64,000 bases of DNA from Marinoscillum sp040222955 (GTDB taxonomy: Bacteria; Bacteroidota; Bacteroidia; Cytophagales; Cyclobacteriaceae): positions 186,001 to 250,000 of the forward strand of contig NZ_JAVKCA010000008.1 of NCBI RefSeq assembly GCF_040222955.1. Reading direction: 5' to 3'. Under the pieces are notes generated by a model. It had not been told where the DNA came from, did not search any database, and saw nothing but the letters and a program-made list of their open reading frames with translations. Positions 43,068 to 50,269 of the stretch are shown here, piece after piece (the first letter of the stretch is position 1; each line of letters begins with the position of its first letter). Position numbers and translations under genes: made by a program.

Positions 43068-43647
43068 ATTCATCCCGCTCATCACCTTGCTTTTGCTGTT
43101 CATCAGTTGCAAAGAAGATACACATACACCGGATGAGCCGGAAACTACCGCAACTGCGTTTTTGTATGGCATGCACTCAGTCACTGACTCTACCTACCTG
43201 ATAGGCGAAGCGCCATATGGGAAAGCCAGCTTAGTCCAGCACGACAGTGTGGTAACCATCACTGTATCGCTGGAGCACTTTCCTCCCAACACCATTCATG
43301 CCGTACACCTGCATCAGGGTGGCTGTGAAATGCCAGCCATGCACTGGAACCTTGGTGAGCCCATGACCACCCGCTTCTGTAATGAAACCAGCATGGGCAT
43401 CCCCTGGGCCAAGCCCATGGCTGGAGATGTGGGTAATGTGAGCGTGGGTTACGATGGTTCCGGTTTTTTCACCATCAAGACAGACCTCTGGAGACTCGGT
43501 AGTCAGGATCATCGGGACGTACTGGGGCTGTCCATTGTCATCCATGAGGCTTATCAGGATTTTATCACTGAGTGCGACCCTTCACACACCCATAACCACA
43601 CGCACCCAAACGCCAAAGTGGCCTGTGGAATCATCACTCTGGACTGA
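43060..43647 (+). CDS. Cu/Zn superoxide dismutase-like lipoprotein lacking zinc-site histidines
   Basis: This 195-residue protein has a lipobox (LLFISC, lipid cysteine 17), so it is anchored in the envelope. The fold matches SodC: copper ligands are placed at H83, H85 (HAVHLHQGGC), H95 (MHWN) and H162 (IVIHEAY), the disulfide at C89 and C189 (VACGII), and D123 in AGDVGN corresponds to the zinc aspartate. The two zinc histidines expected between residues 96 and 122 are absent. An extra His-rich loop (SHTHNHTHPN, four His, 175-184) precedes the last cysteine. It may be a copper-only SOD or a copper-binding protein. The ATG at 43060 overlaps the previous gene; ATGs at 43039 and 43054 are alternatives. 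Confidence 0.82.
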   Translation: MIKFIPLITLLLLFISCKEDTHTPDEPETTATAFLYGMHSVTDSTYLIGEAPYGKASLVQHDSVVTITVSLEHFPPNTIHAVHLHQGGCEMPAMHWNLGEPMTTRFCNETSMGIPWAKPMAGDVGNVSVGYDGSGFFTIKTDLWRLGSQDHRDVLGLSIVIHEAYQDFITECDPSHTHNHTHPNAKVACGIITLD

Positions 43648-43776
43648 CGGTCCACCCCTCTATCCCCTTTTATTCCTTTTCAACAGGGAAATATGCAGAT
43701 TAATAAAAAACAAACGATACCATATTCAATTTTCGCAACGTTTATCTACTTTTACTGAACATATATATACAAAACG

Positions 43777-43813
43777 GTGACATTTCGTGACAATCGTTGA
43801 CTGAAGAGTGACA
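43777..43813. promoter_or_regulatory. Four phased RTGACA direct repeats (array 1)
   Basis: GTGACA, GTGACA, TTGACT and GTGACA start at 43777, 43787, 43797 and 43808, i.e. spacings of 10, 10 and 11 bp. The array lies 76 bp before the ATG at 43890. Array 2 at 44523 has exactly the same spacings. The geometry suits head-to-tail binding of response-regulator dimers. Confidence 0.6.
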
Positions 43814-43889
43814 AACCTGGCTGGATTCGCCCGTATGATTGTATTGTAAAACAAGAACAATCGAACCAACAGGTCAAAACTCCAAAATC

Positions 43890-44462
43890 ATGAAAAAACT
43901 AACAATGTCAGCAGCCGTACTCCTAACAGTTATGAGTGTAGCCTTTGCAGCCGGGGATGGCACCAATGAAAACAGGGCAAGAGTAATTGCCAGCAAGAGT
44001 GACATATTCAAAGTATTGTATGTAAACAGTGAATCTCCGGTAGTCAAAATAAGACTTAGAGATAACGAAGGTAAGCTGATCCACACAGATCGGGTGAAGA
44101 ATGAAGGTGGCTTCATGAAGCCATACGATCTCTCAAAACTCGAGAATGGAACTTACTATTTTGAGCTCACTGATCAGTATGGCGTCATCAGTGAAAAAAT
44201 AGAGCTACAACCTGAAAAAGAAAGCAGCACCCTTTCAGTAAAAGCACTGGAAAACAAAAAATACGAACTGTCTGTAGAACAAAACGAAAAGCTCCCATTG
44301 CTCCTGACCATTTACAACTCCAATGAGGAGGTACTGTACAAGGAGCGGTATCAGGATATGAAAAACTTTTCGCGAGTGTATGATCTATCCAAATTTGATT
44401 CTCAAAACTTCGTATTTGAGCTCACAGACCATAACTCTACAAGAATTGTCTCTGTAGATTAA
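43890..44462 (+). CDS. Secreted protein with two tandem copies of a beta domain
   Basis: This is a 190-residue exported protein (signal MKKLTMSAAVLLTVMSVAFAAG). The mature part is an internal duplication of about 70 residues: copy 1 (36-106) has VVKIRLRDNEGKLIHTDRVK and KPYDLSKLENGTYYFELTD, copy 2 (120-190) has LLLTIYNSNEEVLYKERY and RVYDLSKFDSQNFVFELTD. The pattern resembles the small Ig-like/secretion-tail-like beta domains of Bacteroidota (DUF3244-like), by inference. There is no enzyme signature. The ATG at 43890 is chosen for the signal peptide. It is preceded by the RTGACA array and closed by a strong terminator, so it is a single, specifically regulated gene. Confidence 0.75.
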   Translation: MKKLTMSAAVLLTVMSVAFAAGDGTNENRARVIASKSDIFKVLYVNSESPVVKIRLRDNEGKLIHTDRVKNEGGFMKPYDLSKLENGTYYFELTDQYGVISEKIELQPEKESSTLSVKALENKKYELSVEQNEKLPLLLTIYNSNEEVLYKERYQDMKNFSRVYDLSKFDSQNFVFELTDHNSTRIVSVD

Positions 44463-44491
44463 AAATATACTTCTTTATACTATTACAAATG

Positions 44492-44522
44492 CCTTCCTGA
44501 TTCAGGAAGGTTTTTGTTTTTT
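44492..44522 (+). terminator. Intrinsic terminator of the duplicated-domain gene
   Basis: CCTTCCTGA and TCAGGAAGG (44492-44510) form the stem, followed by TTTTTGTTTTTT. The second RTGACA array starts at the end of this T-rich tract. Confidence 0.85.
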
Positions 44523-44559
44523 ATGACAACCAGTGACAATCATTTACAGCCAGATGACC
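44523..44559. promoter_or_regulatory. Four phased RTGACA direct repeats (array 2)
   Basis: ATGACA, GTGACA, TTTACA and ATGACC start at 44523, 44533, 44543 and 44554: spacings 10, 10 and 11 bp as in array 1. The core GTGACAATC-R-TT-K-AC is shared by both. It ends 49 bp before the ATG at 44609. Confidence 0.6.
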
Positions 44560-44608
44560 ACCAATAATCCTAAAGGCAGTATAATTGATTATCCATTATA
44601 TAAATCAA

Positions 44609-45601
44609 ATGAAATCCCTTATATCACTCCTCATTATCCTCTTACCACTCGTTGGCATCTCCGATGATCTTCGGAGAGTGGTGGATCTGCGCGGGGAATG
44701 GCGCTTTACCATTGGAGATAATCCAAGGTGGTCCAGTCCCGATTTTGATGATCGCAACTGGGAGAAAATTTTCGTGCCATCTCCCTGGGAAAATGAAGGA
44801 TTTAGCGGATTTGATGGCTACGCCTGGTACCGGATCACCCTGGACCTGCACGGGCTATCCGAGAGTAACCTGTATCTGGTACTGGGTTACATAGATGATG
44901 TAGACCAGGTGTTCCTCAATGGTGAAATGATTGGTTTTTCGGGTTCGTTCCCGCCCAGGTTTTATACGGCTTACCAGTCCTTCAGACGTTACCGAATTCC
45001 CCCGGAGCTCCTCAATAAAGACGGAAAAAATGTCATCGCTGTGAGGGTATACGACACAGTACTGGATGGCGGCATCATCAAAGGCGATGTGGGAATTTAC
45101 ACCAACAGAAACGAGCCGGAGAAAACGCTCTTACTCGAAGGACCATGGCGGTTTCGCGAGGGAGACAACGTGCGGTGGAAAGAAAACGACTATGATATCA
45201 GCGACTGGGAATACATGATGGTGCCCGGGTTCTGGAAGAGCATGAAACACTCACGTCTGGAAGGGGTGATCTGGTACAAAAAAGAATTTGTACTGCCTCC
45301 GCAGCTTCAGGAGGAATCCAAACTCGTTCTGGTACTGGGCAAAATAGACGACTTTGACCACACGTATCTAAACGGTGTACTCATAGGCTCCACCAACGAC
45401 GGAAAACCTTTCGGGCTCTCTGACTCATGGCACCAGTACAGGGTATACCCCATCCCCAACAAGCTACTGAACAAGAAGGGTAAAAATGTTCTTTCCGTGA
45501 GGGTAAGTGACATGGGAGGAAATGCAGGGATATACGAAGGGCCCCTGGGCATAGTGCCTTTCTCCAGCTACCGCCAGTTACTCAACGCACGGGATTACTA
45601 A
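44609..45601 (+). CDS. Secreted protein with two GH2-type sugar-binding jelly-roll domains
   Basis: This is a 330-residue exported protein (signal MKSLISLLIILLPLVGIS). It contains two copies of the domain found at the N-terminus of glycoside hydrolase family 2 enzymes. Copy 1 (about 25-165) has LRGEWRFTIGDNPRWSSPDFDDRNW, WYRITLDL and YIDDVDQVFLNGEMIGFSG; copy 2 (174-316) has GPWRFREGDNVRWKENDYD, WYKKEFVLP and KIDDFDHTYLNGVLIGST. No catalytic TIM barrel follows, so it is likely a carbohydrate-binding or structural protein rather than an enzyme. It is convergent with the GH113-like gene (20-bp overlap) and preceded by RTGACA array 2. Confidence 0.82.
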   Translation: MKSLISLLIILLPLVGISDDLRRVVDLRGEWRFTIGDNPRWSSPDFDDRNWEKIFVPSPWENEGFSGFDGYAWYRITLDLHGLSESNLYLVLGYIDDVDQVFLNGEMIGFSGSFPPRFYTAYQSFRRYRIPPELLNKDGKNVIAVRVYDTVLDGGIIKGDVGIYTNRNEPEKTLLLEGPWRFREGDNVRWKENDYDISDWEYMMVPGFWKSMKHSRLEGVIWYKKEFVLPPQLQEESKLVLVLGKIDDFDHTYLNGVLIGSTNDGKPFGLSDSWHQYRVYPIPNKLLNKKGKNVLSVRVSDMGGNAGIYEGPLGIVPFSSYRQLLNARDY

Positions 45602-46628
45602 CATTGGAGCCATACCACCTGGTAATCACAGCTTCAGCTGGTTTGCCCTGCGGAGTAAAAGATAAGTCCTGAGGCCCTCCATGGCGTTGTTCATCAAAAT
45701 GCCATTTCCAGAAAAAGCCACCGGCAAACCAGGGCTCATTCCAAAAAACTCCATAAAGCGCTTCGTAAGCACGCGCCTGTAGCTCCATATTCACCTGATC
45801 AGCTGATTGTGAAACCTCCCAGTGATTACCCACCGATCCATTGGCACTTTGGTATCCGTATTCCGCAAATAGGATTGGCTTATTGTAGATAGCCCCAAAC
45901 GAGCGTAGCTTACTAGCCAATGGCTCCCATGCCCTTTTGATGGTGGCCACATCCGGGTCCTCCTCATGCACCAGCGGGAAGTAGGCATCCACCCCGATAT
46001 AATCCATTTGATCCCAAAACGGGACATTTTCATAATTATCCCAATTGGCCGCATAGGTGAGCGGTCCGTGATACTCCCTTTTAATTTCTTTAATAAGGTT
46101 ACTCCAATATGCGGGTCGCTTCACCACCGCCACTTTATACTCAGTAGCGATACAAAATAGCTCCACCTGCATTTTCTCCGCCAGCCGTGCATATGCCATG
46201 ATATACGCGCTATAATGCGCTTCCCAAACTTTCCATTTCTCCTCACTATCCAGGTCAAAATCTCCAATCCAGCTACCTCGCTGCCAGACATGCGGCTTCA
46301 ACATTACTTTGAGACCACAGCCATGGGCCAGCCGTATGAGCTCCTCAGCACCCTCCAGGCGCTCTCCCCACCATTGTCGTTCATGATTGAAATGCACCTC
46401 AGGCTCATTGTCACGGCTAAAGCCGAAGGGTATCACCGCTACCCAGTCTCCATTTACCCGTCGCACTGTGTTCATTTGTACTGAATCCACCACAAAATGC
46501 GGATTCACCAGGCTCACCCCATTAATTCTTGGGGATAATGTCTCCTCGGTTTCACCTGGACTCAGTACCATCAATCCGCTCAAGGCGATCAGCAATATCA
46601 GGAGAGAAACAAAAACCTTTCGGAACAT
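45582..46628 (-). CDS. Glycoside hydrolase family 113-like protein
   Basis: This is a 348-residue exported TIM-barrel hydrolase with an N-terminal membrane anchor or signal (MFRKVFVSLLILLIALSGLMVL). The features fit GH113 (beta-mannanase type): INGVSLVNPHF at the first strand, GLKVMLKPHVWQRGSWIGDF, the acid/base E163 in FCIATEYK, and the nucleophile E256 in PILFAEYGYQS, then GVFWNEPWFAGGFFWKWHF. Substrate is inferred only from the family. It faces the jelly-roll gene (overlap 20 bp) and is divergent from the ECF sigma gene with a 51-bp gap. It may act on mannan or on the cell's own envelope glycans. Confidence 0.85.
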   Translation of the reverse strand: MFRKVFVSLLILLIALSGLMVLSPGETEETLSPRINGVSLVNPHFVVDSVQMNTVRRVNGDWVAVIPFGFSRDNEPEVHFNHERQWWGERLEGAEELIRLAHGCGLKVMLKPHVWQRGSWIGDFDLDSEEKWKVWEAHYSAYIMAYARLAEKMQVELFCIATEYKVAVVKRPAYWSNLIKEIKREYHGPLTYAANWDNYENVPFWDQMDYIGVDAYFPLVHEEDPDVATIKRAWEPLASKLRSFGAIYNKPILFAEYGYQSANGSVGNHWEVSQSADQVNMELQARAYEALYGVFWNEPWFAGGFFWKWHFDEQRHGGPQDLSFTPQGKPAEAVITRWYGSNVSNPVR

Positions 46629-46679
46629 TAAGATTGAATCTGAGTTTTGATAACTTAAACGTTAATTTAATTTAAAATT

Positions 46680-47228
46680 TTGACCAAAAGTATCGACTTC
46701 AACACTCTACTGGTAAAGCGTCTGAAAAACAAGGATGTGACAGCCATGGACTATCTCTACGAACATTACTCAGATGCACTCTACGGGATCATTTATCGCA
46801 CGCTCCACCACACCGAAATCGCCGAGGAGACCCTGCATGATGTCTTCATCAAAATCTGGAATCAAATAGAAAGCTACGATGCCAGCAAGGGTACCTTATT
46901 CACCTGGATGTACCGCATTGCCAGAAACAGGGCCATTGATGCTCGCCGATCCAAAGATTTTAAGACCGCCGATAAATCTGATGATATCACGGGGTTCGTA
47001 GATATGTTTGAATCTTCGTCAAACTCTGAGGAGGATTACATTGGGTTATCAGCAGTTTTAAGTGAAATAGGCGAGATGTGCAAGAAGCTCATTCAGTTGA
47101 ACTTCTTCATGGGGTACTCCCATGCGGAAATCTCAAAGAATGAAGATATGGCCCTGGGAACTGTAAAGACCAGGCTTAGAAACTGTTTGAAAGACATTAA
47201 ATTAAAACTGAGTAAAGATTTTGAATAA
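46680..47228 (+). CDS. ECF-type RNA polymerase sigma factor
   Basis: This is a 182-residue sigma-70 family factor. Region 2 is visible from about residue 20 to 90: MDYLYEHYSDALYGIIYRTL, EETLHDVFIKIWNQI and LFTWMYRIARNRAIDARRSK. Region 4 is at 130-175: LSEIGEMCKKLIQLNFFMGYSHAEISKNEDMALGTVKTRLRNCLKDI, with the helix-turn-helix. The start is TTG at 46680: an in-frame stop lies 10 bp upstream, and the next ATG would cut into region 2. It overlaps the anti-sigma gene by 8 bp, the usual sigma/anti-sigma arrangement. The group resembles SigK-like factors. Confidence 0.9.
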   Translation: MTKSIDFNTLLVKRLKNKDVTAMDYLYEHYSDALYGIIYRTLHHTEIAEETLHDVFIKIWNQIESYDASKGTLFTWMYRIARNRAIDARRSKDFKTADKSDDITGFVDMFESSSNSEEDYIGLSAVLSEIGEMCKKLIQLNFFMGYSHAEISKNEDMALGTVKTRLRNCLKDIKLKLSKDFE

Positions 47229-47997
47229 GCAAGAAATTTTATCGGACGGATACCTGGCAGCCTACATCACCGGCGAGTTAAGCGAAGGTGAAGCACAGGA
47301 GGTAGAAGCGTATATCCGGTCGGATCAGCAGGTCAAACGCGAGTATTTCGACCTGCAAAAAACCCTGGAACTGGTGGCATTTCACCATTCCATTGCTCCC
47401 TCGCCATCGGTGAAGAAGTTTGTGATGCAACATGAATCCGTGATCATGAACATGCATAGCCCTGGCGAAAGCGGTGGTGGATCCAGATACCTGATGGCGG
47501 CAAGCATCACCGTGGCCCTCATCTCTGCCCTTTCGGCTTTTTATTTTTGGACTCAGTGGAAAGATACAGACAGTCGCCTCGCGCTGCTCACAGCCCGCAA
47601 TATAGAAATGGCAGAAAGCTATCAGCGGGTGAATCAGGAACTCACAGGTATTCGTGGAGACCTGGCAGTACTGGTCAGCCCGGAATTTAGCCGGATTATC
47701 CTGAACGGCACAGCTAATGCTGCTGATGCGAAAGCGGTCATCTACTGGAACCCTACGGATGAGGAAGTCTATCTGAATTCGGCCAACCTGGCCCAGCTAC
47801 CTCAAAACCAGCAGTATCAACTATGGGCGCTGATAGATGGAGTACCGGTGGATGCAGGGGTATTTGACGCCTCAGATGGCACCTTCCAGATCATGAAAAA
47901 CATAGCCAAAGCAGATGCCTTTGCCGTGACCATCGAGCAGTCTGGCGGAGCTGAAAGCCCTACCCTCTCTACCATGCAGGTATATGGAGAGTCCTGA
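47221..47997 (+). CDS. Membrane anti-sigma factor, RskA-like
   Basis: This is a 258-residue single-pass protein. The N-terminal cytosolic part (LSDGYLAAYITGELSEGEAQEVEAYI) is like the sigma-binding helices of anti-sigma factors; one membrane segment lies at about 89-110 (YLMAASITVALISALSAFYFW). The periplasmic part has a C-terminal RskA domain: AKAVIYWNPTDEEVYLNSANLAQLPQNQQYQLWALIDGVPVDAGVF. It should hold the upstream sigma factor inactive until an envelope signal. The start is TTG at 47221, overlapping the sigma stop by 8 bp. A terminator follows the gene. Confidence 0.9.
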   Translation: MNKQEILSDGYLAAYITGELSEGEAQEVEAYIRSDQQVKREYFDLQKTLELVAFHHSIAPSPSVKKFVMQHESVIMNMHSPGESGGGSRYLMAASITVALISALSAFYFWTQWKDTDSRLALLTARNIEMAESYQRVNQELTGIRGDLAVLVSPEFSRIILNGTANAADAKAVIYWNPTDEEVYLNSANLAQLPQNQQYQLWALIDGVPVDAGVFDASDGTFQIMKNIAKADAFAVTIEQSGGAESPTLSTMQVYGES

Positions 47998-48023
47998 TCA
48001 TCGGTAATAAAAGTTAAAATCAA

Positions 48024-48058
48024 AATACCCTGAATGGACCATTCGGGGTATTTTTTTC
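48024..48058 (+). terminator. Intrinsic terminator of the sigma/anti-sigma unit
   Basis: AATACCCTGAATGG (48024-48037) pairs with CCATTCGGGGTATT (48039-48052) with a G-U pair, followed by TTTTT. It is 27 bp after the anti-sigma stop. The minus-strand side also has TTTTGATTTT, so it can serve the murA transcript from the right. Confidence 0.85.
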
Positions 48059-48145
48059 CCCTTCAGATTTAATTCTTCCGTGATGGGAGCCAAAAGTAGA
48101 TCCCTTCCTACAAAAAAAATTCAATATTATATCCTCTAACAAAAT

Positions 48146-48244
48146 CCAGCTACCATACGACTTACGTAAGTACTTCAGTTTCTGTTCAGAAACTTCTTAA
48201 AGCTGGTTGATTTACGCCGTGAGGGGACTCACGGCGTTTTTTTT
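48146..48244 (+). ncRNA. Candidate small RNA ending in a strong terminator
   Basis: Between the anti-sigma terminator and murA lies a 99-base stretch with nested structure and no reading frame. CCAGCT (48146-48151) pairs with AGCTGG (48201-48206); inside are a 12-bp palindrome ACTTACGTAAGT (48160-48171) and a hairpin AGTTTCT-GTTC-AGAAACT (48177-48194). Immediately after comes a 10-bp terminator stem ACGCCGTGAG/CTCACGGCGT with T8. The terminator points rightward although no rightward gene precedes it after the first terminator. No good promoter was found upstream, which is the weak point; it could instead be a back-up terminator. Confidence 0.4.
48214..48244 (+). terminator. Strong intrinsic terminator
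   Basis: ACGCCGTGAG (48214-48223), loop GGGA, CTCACGGCGT (48228-48237) and T8 to 48244. The T run exists only on the plus strand, so it stops rightward transcription: read-through from the anti-sigma gene or a small RNA. Confidence 0.88.
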
Positions 48245-48257
48245 ACCTTGATGTTTT

Positions 48258-49559
48258 TTAGAAACGCTCAATATCAGCGCCAAGTGCCTTCAGGCGCTTA
48301 TCAATAAACTGATAGCCTCTGTCTATCTGCTCCACATTGTGGATAGTGGATGTACCATCTGCAGACAGCGCAGCAATCAACAATGATACCCCCGCTCTGA
48401 TATCAGGTGAGGTCATGCTAATACCCTTGAGGTCAAACGCCCGGTCCAGCCCAATTACCGTGGCCCTGTGTGGGTCACAAAGGATAATCTGAGCACCCAT
48501 ATCGATCAATTTATCAACGAAAAAGAGTCGGCTTTCGAACATTTTCTGATGAATCAACACGGTGCCTTTGGCCTGTGTAGCGGTCACCAGTACAATGCTG
48601 AGCAGATCCGGCGTAAATCCGGGCCATATGGCATCCGCAATGGTCAGGATAGACCCGTCTATAAAAGACTCTATCTCGTAATGTTCCTGAGCAGGCACAA
48701 AGATATCATCCCCTCTGAATTCAAGTTTGACACCCAGTCTTCTGAATGTGTCAGGGATAATCCCCAACATATCGATTCTGGCATCCTTGATGGTGATTTC
48801 TGACCTGGTCATAGCAGCCAAACCAATAAAACTACCTATCTCAATCATGTCCGGAAGCATGGTGTGGTCCGTACCACCCAGAGATTCTACACCTTCAATT
48901 TTCAGGAGGTTGCTTCCTATCCCTTCAATCCTGGCACCCATACGCACCAGCATATTGCAAAGCTGCTGAATGTAGGGCTCACATGCGGCATTGTAAATGG
49001 TGGTAAGTCCCTCTGCCAGTACGGCAGCCATGATGATATTGGCCGTACCGGTGACAGATGCCTCATCCAGGTGCATATAGGCTCCCGTGAGTTTCCCACT
49101 TACTGTATAAAACGAGTTTTTTGAGTCATAATCAAACTGGGCTCCCAGTTTCTGAAAGCCCACAAAATGGGTATCGAGCCTTCTTCGTCCTATTTTATCT
49201 CCTCCCGGTCTTGGCATCTTACCGGTACCGTACCTGGCCAGCAATGGACCCAGGATCATAATAGACCCCCGGAGAGAGGACGCCTTTTCCTTAAAATCTT
49301 CGGTATCCAAAAACTTGAGATTCACCTCTTTAGCCGTAAACCGATAGGACTCTTCGTCAGTCTTTTCTATCTGCACGCCCAGGTCAGCCAGCAAATCTAT
49401 GAGTTTGATGACATCCCGGATGTTGGGAATCTTATGAATATGTACCGGCTCAGAAGTGAGAAGTACAGCTGAAATAATCTGGAGGGCTTCGTTTTTGGCT
49501 CCTTGTGGCACGATGCTCCCTTTGAGGCGATTGCCTCCCTTCACTCGAAATGAAGCCAT
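48258..49559 (-). CDS. murA: UDP-N-acetylglucosamine 1-carboxyvinyltransferase MurA (Asp variant)
   Basis: This 433-residue enzyme adds enolpyruvate from PEP to UDP-GlcNAc, the first committed step of peptidoglycan synthesis. Motifs: VPQGAKNEALQIISAVLL at the N-terminus, ASSLRGSIMILGPLLARYG, and the mobile loop PRPGGDKIGRRRLDTHF, and later LPDMIEIGSFIGLAAM. In the loop, the residue equal to Cys115 of E. coli MurA (PGGCAIG) is Asp (D121, codon GAT). That change is known to give fosfomycin-insensitive MurA. The gene follows DUF4290 without a gap between stop and start. Confidence 0.95.
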   Translation of the reverse strand: MASFRVKGGNRLKGSIVPQGAKNEALQIISAVLLTSEPVHIHKIPNIRDVIKLIDLLADLGVQIEKTDEESYRFTAKEVNLKFLDTEDFKEKASSLRGSIMILGPLLARYGTGKMPRPGGDKIGRRRLDTHFVGFQKLGAQFDYDSKNSFYTVSGKLTGAYMHLDEASVTGTANIIMAAVLAEGLTTIYNAACEPYIQQLCNMLVRMGARIEGIGSNLLKIEGVESLGGTDHTMLPDMIEIGSFIGLAAMTRSEITIKDARIDMLGIIPDTFRRLGVKLEFRGDDIFVPAQEHYEIESFIDGSILTIADAIWPGFTPDLLSIVLVTATQAKGTVLIHQKMFESRLFFVDKLIDMGAQIILCDPHRATVIGLDRAFDLKGISMTSPDIRAGVSLLIAALSADGTSTIHNVEQIDRGYQFIDKRLKALGADIERF

Positions 49560-50252
49560 TTAGTTGTTGTTTCTTCTGCGTTTGTTGGAGAAATTTCTTT
49601 TACCGCCCTTGTTATTGCTGTTGCGGTTTCTGTTTTGGTTCTGGCCCTGGTGCTGACCTCTGTTGTTATCAAATGACCGCTCTTTGCGCTCGCTACTATC
49701 GAAAAGCCCATTAGCTTTCACCTTTTCGATATCGATATCCAACTGATCTTTAGACAATTGTTTGATGTTTTTCAGCACCTGCTCATCCTCAATATTGTCT
49801 CTGTTCCAGGTCAGGTAGAAAGACTTCATGAGTTTGCCAATGGCCACGATGGCCGCTTCCTTTTCTTCGGGATCTTCCAGGGCGATGGCGTTGCTGATGA
49901 GGATCTCAATATTTCTGCCGTAGTGGCGAAACTTGATCTCGTTCGCCTGATAACGCATGCGATCCGGCTTACGATCCAGGATGGTCGACTCAGGAATCGG
50001 AAAAGGGCTTTCCACATCCAGATCAAACTTAGATATGATGAATAGATCATCCCATACCTTCTGCGTGTATTCGCTGGCATCTTTGCTAAACTCCGGGTTG
50101 ATCATTTTCATTAACTCCACAATCAACGCCGCATATTTGTTACGTTTTTCCTTATCGTCGGTCGCTTTAAGATGCTTCACCAGGTTCTGCACGTTTCGGC
50201 CGTACTCTCTCAAAGTAAGATGAGGACGCTGGGTATTGTATTCTAAACTCAT
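49560..50252 (-). CDS. DUF4290 family protein with basic Asn/Gln-rich tail
   Basis: This is a 230-residue soluble protein. Residues 1-175 are the DUF4290 part: EYNTQRPHLTLREYGRNVQNLVKHL, AALIVELMKMINPEF and EIKFRHYGRNIEILISNAI. The last 45 residues are a low-complexity tail of N, Q, R, K and G (QGQNQNRNRNSNNKGGK, ending NKRRRNNN), probably disordered and nucleic-acid or RNA binding (inference). The function of DUF4290 is not known. It is the first gene of a unit with murA, joined without any bases between stop and start. The perfect -7 word TAGTTTTG lies 18 bp upstream of its start. Confidence 0.88.
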   Translation of the reverse strand: MSLEYNTQRPHLTLREYGRNVQNLVKHLKATDDKEKRNKYAALIVELMKMINPEFSKDASEYTQKVWDDLFIISKFDLDVESPFPIPESTILDRKPDRMRYQANEIKFRHYGRNIEILISNAIALEDPEEKEAAIVAIGKLMKSFYLTWNRDNIEDEQVLKNIKQLSKDQLDIDIEKVKANGLFDSSERKERSFDNNRGQHQGQNQNRNRNSNNKGGKRNFSNKRRRNNN

Positions 50253-50269
50253 TGATTTTTGATTTTGCT

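Noticed and set aside
43693..43758. Short frame MQINKKQTIPYSIFATFIYFY in the gap after the SOD-like gene
   Set aside because: It resembles a small membrane peptide, but it is only 21 codons long, sits in an AT-rich gap and has no ribosome-binding or conservation evidence.
46651..46664. TAAC-N6-GTTA inverted repeat before the ECF sigma gene as an autoregulatory site
   Set aside because: Only 4 bp per arm in AT-rich sequence; such short repeats are expected by chance.
47998..48257. A small protein gene between the two terminators
   Set aside because: No start codon gives a frame of useful length; the stretch is explained better by terminators and a possible RNA.
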